Source: Candidatus Pacearchaeota archaeon (GTDB lineage Archaea > Nanoarchaeota > Nanoarchaeia > Pacearchaeales > GW2011-AR1). From it: DNA of 6,738 nt. Position numbers and translations under genes: made by a program. The stretch lies in NCBI GenBank assembly GCA_023228245.1, contig JALOBN010000093.1, forward strand, positions 1 through 6,738, given 5' to 3'. Under the pieces are notes generated by a model. That model saw only the letters and a list, made by a program, of their open reading frames with translations. It was not told the origin of the DNA and made no database searches. Within the stretch, counting starts at the first letter, position 1. Each line of letters begins with the position of its first letter. Below are positions 4,478 through 6,738 of the stretch, in pieces.

Positions 4478-4647
4478 GTCAACAAGAAATTTTGGATGTT
4501 CTCAGAACACACGGCCCGATGGGGCTGCACGAAATTCATACCACGATCAACAGAGCACAAAGCCAGACCAGCAAGGCACTAACAAAATTGGTCGAGTTGG
4601 GCGAGATCGTGAAGGGGCCGGACAGGATTTACCGGGTGATGAAATGA
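4474..4647 (+). CDS. 57-residue winged-helix protein, third of three
   Basis: Begins at ATG 4474 on an ATGA overlap and ends at TGA 4645-4647 on another. Although only 57 residues long, it is a complete minimal winged helix: helix 1 SQQEILDVLRTHG (2-14), helix 2 GLHEIHTTI (17-25), recognition helix AQSQTSKALTKLVELG (28-43) and wing EIVKGPDRIYRV (44-55). The IYRV ending is typical of wHTH wings. The overlapping longer frame in another phase (4446-4856) has no family match for its first 66 residues, so this frame is the real one there. It is a likely DNA-binding factor, possibly forming hetero-oligomers with the two other wHTH proteins of the operon (inference). Confidence 0.7.
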   Translation: MSQQEILDVLRTHGPMGLHEIHTTINRAQSQTSKALTKLVELGEIVKGPDRIYRVMK

Positions 4648-4856
4648 ACGATTTTGAAGCCGCTGCAATGCGAAGACATGCGATGGTACTTGCCACACAT
4701 CCGATCCACAACAAGCGAGACCTGCCTCCCAGGCCAACGAGCGGCTTGATTCCGGTACATGAGAAGATAGCACAGATCAGGGAAGCTATAGATTGCTATC
4801 AGGGACGTATAGACCAGTTGAATGCAGAGCTAGAGATATATCGAGATGAGGAATAG
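4644..4856 (+). CDS. Small coiled-coil protein of unknown function
   Basis: Seventy residues from ATG 4644, which overlaps the stop of the third wHTH gene and has an excellent ribosome-binding site GGGTGAT (4634-4640). The N-terminal part is His-rich (RRHAMVLATHPIHNKRD, 10-26), followed by a Pro-rich stretch (LPPRPTSG). Residues 37-70 form a long charged helix, probably a coiled coil, ending RDEE. No family recognised. Because the downstream RNA ligase begins four bases later, the two are co-expressed. Confidence 0.65.
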   Translation: MNDFEAAAMRRHAMVLATHPIHNKRDLPPRPTSGLIPVHEKIAQIREAIDCYQGRIDQLNAELEIYRDEE

Positions 4857-4859
4857 GCA

Positions 4860-5891
4860 ATGAGGAAATTAGCATCTATCCAGGAGATAACATCGATATC
4901 TCCAATCCCGGGGGCGGATTCTATAGAAGTAGCAAATGTCCTTGGATGGCATGTGGTCGTGAAGAAGGGCGAATTTGAACCAAGAGAACGGATTGTCTAT
5001 GTAGAAGTAGATAGCGTTTTACCAGAGAAACCAGAATACGAGTTCCTGCGAAAATACTGCTATATAGACAAGAATGGATTTAAGGGCTTTAGGATCAGGA
5101 CCGCGAAGCTCATGGGGCAGGTCAGCCAAGGCATAGTATTTCCGTTAAGCGTATTGCCAAAGCAGCCAATAGGGACTTATTACAGCGAGCAAGACGTAAC
5201 CGATCTATTGGGTATAGTAAAATATGATCCCCCCACCCCGGCCACTTTAAGCGGCCTTGTAAAAGGCAATTTTCCGGCCTTCATACCAAAGACCGATGAG
5301 ACAAGAATACAGGCCATTCCTGGCATTCTGGAGAGGCATCGGGGCAAGGAATGCTATGCCACTGAGAAGTTAGACGGCTCAAGCATGACGGCCTATCTGT
5401 ATGGCGATCAGTTTGGCATCTGCTCTCGGAATTTGGAACTAAAAGAATCAGAGAACAATGCTCTCTGGCAAGTCGCTACCAGATACGATCTGAAAGGTGC
5501 CATCGAGGGCATGGGCGGAAATCTGGCATTGCAGGGCGAAATTATAGGGCCCGGCGTCCAGGGAAATAAGTACAAGCTCAAGGAGACACAATTCAGGATC
5601 TATAATATCTACGATCTGGAAGCTAACCGATATATCGATTATCTAAGGGCAGTCGGGATGATCAATGGCCTTGATTATGACGTGCCTTTACTGGTTCCGC
5701 TGATCGATTATCTGACCTTGGATCATTCAGTCGATCAGATTGTAGAGCTATCCAGGGGCAAAAGCCAACTGGCGGATATAAGACGCGAGGGCATCGTGGT
5801 CAGGCCCGTCCGTGAGGCAACCGACCCACAATTGGGCAGGTTGTCTTTCAAAGCCATAAATCCAGACTTCTTGCTGAAATGGGGTGAATGA
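4860..5891 (+). CDS. RNA ligase, DRB0094 (DraRnl/Rnl5) type
   Basis: A 343-residue ATP-dependent RNA ligase of the length seen in the Deinococcus DRB0094 family. Members of the ligase superfamily adenylate a lysine, move AMP to the 5' phosphate of a nick and seal it to the 3' OH. Residues 1-100 form the family's N-terminal OB-fold domain (RKLASIQEITSISPIPGADS, YVEVDSVLP, FKGFRIRTAKLMGQVSQGIV). The catalytic domain follows: motif I EKLDGSS with Lys170, motif Ia SRN (189-191), GEIIGPGVQGNKYKL with Glu227, motif III FRIYNIYD (245-252), motif IV REGIVVRP (309-316) and motif V SFKAINPDFLLKW with Lys331. All key residues are present, so it should be active. RNA ligases of phages repair host-nicked tRNAs; this family seals nicks in duplexes with RNA on the 3' OH side. 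Its role here, repair or anti-defence, is inference. GAGG at 4848-4851 is its ribosome-binding site. Confidence 0.9.
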   Translation: MRKLASIQEITSISPIPGADSIEVANVLGWHVVVKKGEFEPRERIVYVEVDSVLPEKPEYEFLRKYCYIDKNGFKGFRIRTAKLMGQVSQGIVFPLSVLPKQPIGTYYSEQDVTDLLGIVKYDPPTPATLSGLVKGNFPAFIPKTDETRIQAIPGILERHRGKECYATEKLDGSSMTAYLYGDQFGICSRNLELKESENNALWQVATRYDLKGAIEGMGGNLALQGEIIGPGVQGNKYKLKETQFRIYNIYDLEANRYIDYLRAVGMINGLDYDVPLLVPLIDYLTLDHSVDQIVELSRGKSQLADIRREGIVVRPVREATDPQLGRLSFKAINPDFLLKWGE

Positions 5892-6095
5892 ATGTTAACT
5901 ATTTACACCACCGCCAACTGTCCAAACTGCCACAAACAGATGGCAGAATGGAAGAAAGCTAACATTCCATATGAGGAGAGACCTATCGATGAGCTGCTTA
6001 ATGATGGCGAATTGCTGACCGATTACATCCTAGACCACAATGGGCAGAAGCCGTTACAGGCCCCGGTTATCCGAGATGGGGAGGTCTGGTTATGA
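5892..6095 (+). CDS. Short glutaredoxin-like protein (CPNC)
   Basis: Sixty-seven residues with a thioredoxin fold: strand MLTIYTTANCPNC with redox pair Cys10-Pro-Asn-Cys13, a helix HKQMAEWKKANI, strand PYEERPID, a helix ELLNDGELLTDYILDHNG and the cis-Pro loop APVIRDGEVW (58-66). It is shorter than usual for NrdH or glutaredoxin (75-80 residues) and lacks most of the final helix. It would exchange dithiols in the cytoplasm and could reduce ribonucleotide reductase, though no such gene is visible here. It starts one base after the ligase stop, with GGGGTGA (5881-5887) as ribosome-binding site, and its last codons carry GGGGAGGT for the next gene. Confidence 0.85.
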   Translation: MLTIYTTANCPNCHKQMAEWKKANIPYEERPIDELLNDGELLTDYILDHNGQKPLQAPVIRDGEVWL

Positions 6096-6577
6096 TCTCA
6101 CCTACCTCAATCGAGTTCCCCTGGGCAGGTGCAACCATCCTCTATCCCGGCCAAGTGCAAGCACCTTGGGAATATTTTTTGAACATGGCTCAAATGGCCG
6201 CGACTCGCTCCAAGTGCCTGCATAGGCGGGTGGGTGCTATCCTGGTTAAGGACAACAGGATCATTGCCACAGGATATAATGGCACACCGTCTGGAATGCG
6301 AGAATGCAGGGAATGTGACCGGGAACCAGGCAAAGAGCTGCAAGATTGCCACGCTATCCATGCTGAGGAGAATGCTTTGTTGCAATGCGCTTTGTATGGT
6401 CCGAGCACAATCGGCGCGAGCTTGTATTGCACCTTGCAACCATGTTATCATTGTGCTAAATTGATTATACAGGCCAAGATAGCAGAGGTTGTGTATATAG
6501 ATAGTTATCTTGATAACAGAGGGTTAGAATTGCTAGGAGAGGCCGACATTGTATCGTTGCAATGGAGGCGAACATGA
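6092..6577 (+). CDS. dCMP deaminase (ComEB-like)
   Basis: A 161-residue zinc deaminase that converts dCMP to dUMP, feeding dTMP synthesis. The core runs from about residue 25 (PWEYFLNMAQMAATRSKCLH, then RVGAILVKDNRIIATGYNG). Catalytic zinc ligands are His90 of HAEENAL (90-96), with Glu92 as the general acid/base, and Cys118 and Cys121 of PCYHC. ECRECD (71-76), DCHAIH and Cys42 may supply the structural zinc seen in this family. Residues 1-24 are an N-terminal extension not usual for the family, containing YPGQVQ. It starts on an ATGA overlap with the glutaredoxin, with GGGGAGGT at 6078-6085 as ribosome-binding site, and ends on an ATGA overlap with the next. This enzyme is common in phages and archaeal viruses, and pairs well with a nucleotide-metabolism role. 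Confidence 0.92.
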   Translation: MISPTSIEFPWAGATILYPGQVQAPWEYFLNMAQMAATRSKCLHRRVGAILVKDNRIIATGYNGTPSGMRECRECDREPGKELQDCHAIHAEENALLQCALYGPSTIGASLYCTLQPCYHCAKLIIQAKIAEVVYIDSYLDNRGLELLGEADIVSLQWRRT

Positions 6578-6648
6578 AGATCATCGACGCGCCAAGGTTC
6601 TGCATATTATTTTTGGCCAAGTTGCTGCATAGGCTGAGGCTAATATGA
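6574..6648 (+). CDS. 24-residue microprotein ORF between two ATGA overlaps
   Basis: ATG 6574 overlaps the TGA of the dCMP deaminase and has GGAGG at 6564-6568 as ribosome-binding site. The ORF ends at TGA 6646-6648, overlapping the ATG of the next gene. Being flanked by exact ATGA overlaps on both sides, it fits the operon's coupling pattern and is probably translated. The product (MKIIDAPRFCILFLAKLLHR, then LRLI) is a short hydrophobic and basic helix that could associate with membranes. No known family. It could also merely serve to carry ribosomes to the next gene. Confidence 0.45.
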   Translation: MKIIDAPRFCILFLAKLLHRLRLI

Positions 6649-6738
6649 GCACTTGCGGAAAATGCAGATGGATTAATCGGTGCCGTCAGGAATATGCAGG
6701 CATTGCAGATAGTGACACATGTAGGTTTAAGCCATCCA
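6645..6738 (+). CDS. Cys-rich small protein, partial (runs off the right edge)
   Basis: ATG 6645 overlaps the stop of the microprotein ORF, with GAGG at 6636-6639 as ribosome-binding site. Thirty-one residues are visible: MSTCGKCRWINRCRQEYAGI, then ADSDTCRFKPS. Cys4, Cys7, Cys13 and Cys26 form a CxxC...C...C pattern that could hold a metal. The pattern C-x-x-C-x-W...C-x-F-x-P resembles small zinc-finger-like proteins in archaeal genomes, which I recognise only as a type. Function unknown. Confidence 0.6.
   Translation, partial: MSTCGKCRWINRCRQEYAGIADSDTCRFKPS

Noticed and set aside
4446..4643. N-terminal 66 residues of a longer frame continuing into the coiled-coil gene
   Set aside because: The overlapping frame at 4474 encodes a complete winged helix, and ATG 4644 has an excellent ribosome-binding site.
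1..6738. CRISPR array, insertion-sequence ends or rRNA
   Set aside because: No regular repeat-spacer pattern, transposase or rRNA-like stretch was found.

Overview
The window looks archaeal and most probably comes from a methanogen or a close relative (Methanosarcinales-like). The clearest marker is a full-length regulator of the HTH plus DUF1724 (FilR1-like) type, a family known mainly from methanogens and their relatives. TATA-box elements (TATATA, CTATAAATA) stand upstream of transcription units, Shine-Dalgarno sites match the archaeal GGAGGTG pattern, and genes are joined by ATGA stop/start overlaps. Genes are small, mostly uncharacterised and densely packed, and include a virus-like RNA ligase, dCMP deaminase and glutaredoxin. 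An integrated element or provirus is therefore plausible, but no integrase, capsid or replication gene is visible and no species is proposed.

Layout. (1) 1-224, minus strand: a partial gene leaving the window on the left, encoding a basic linker and an HTH. A second minus reading frame just upstream carries what looks like the front half of a ribbon-helix-helix (RHH) domain, suggesting a frameshifted gene. (2) 225-399: a divergent intergenic region with a TATA element beside a palindrome. (3) 400-2333, plus strand: a six-gene operon of three unknown small proteins, a TTG-initiated RHH-like 53-residue protein, the DUF1724 regulator and a Cys-containing helical protein. Three successive junctions use nearly the same 21-base cassette, which encodes the C-terminus Glu-Glu-Val-Ala and at the same time supplies the ribosome-binding site of the next gene. 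(4) 2425-3171: a UbiA-family membrane prenyltransferase behind its own promoter. (5) 3256-3534: an RHH regulator with its own TATA box. (6) 3535-3735: a gene-free stretch with a TATA box followed by three consecutive hairpins, a candidate structured leader or small RNA. (7) 3736 to the right edge: a compact operon with three small winged-helix proteins, one small membrane protein, a coiled-coil protein, an RNA ligase of the Deinococcus DRB0094 type, a short glutaredoxin, a dCMP deaminase, a 24-residue microprotein and the start of a Cys-rich protein.

How they may fit together (inference). The right-hand operon combines nucleic-acid repair (RNA ligase), dNTP metabolism (dCMP deaminase, with glutaredoxin as a possible reductant source) and several small DNA-binding proteins, as is common in viruses and plasmids. 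The left-hand operon couples four small unknown proteins to a methanogen-type regulator. The most unusual signals are the structured leader at 3592-3728, with an alternative pairing that reaches the ribosome-binding site, and the repeated EEVA/Shine-Dalgarno junctions.
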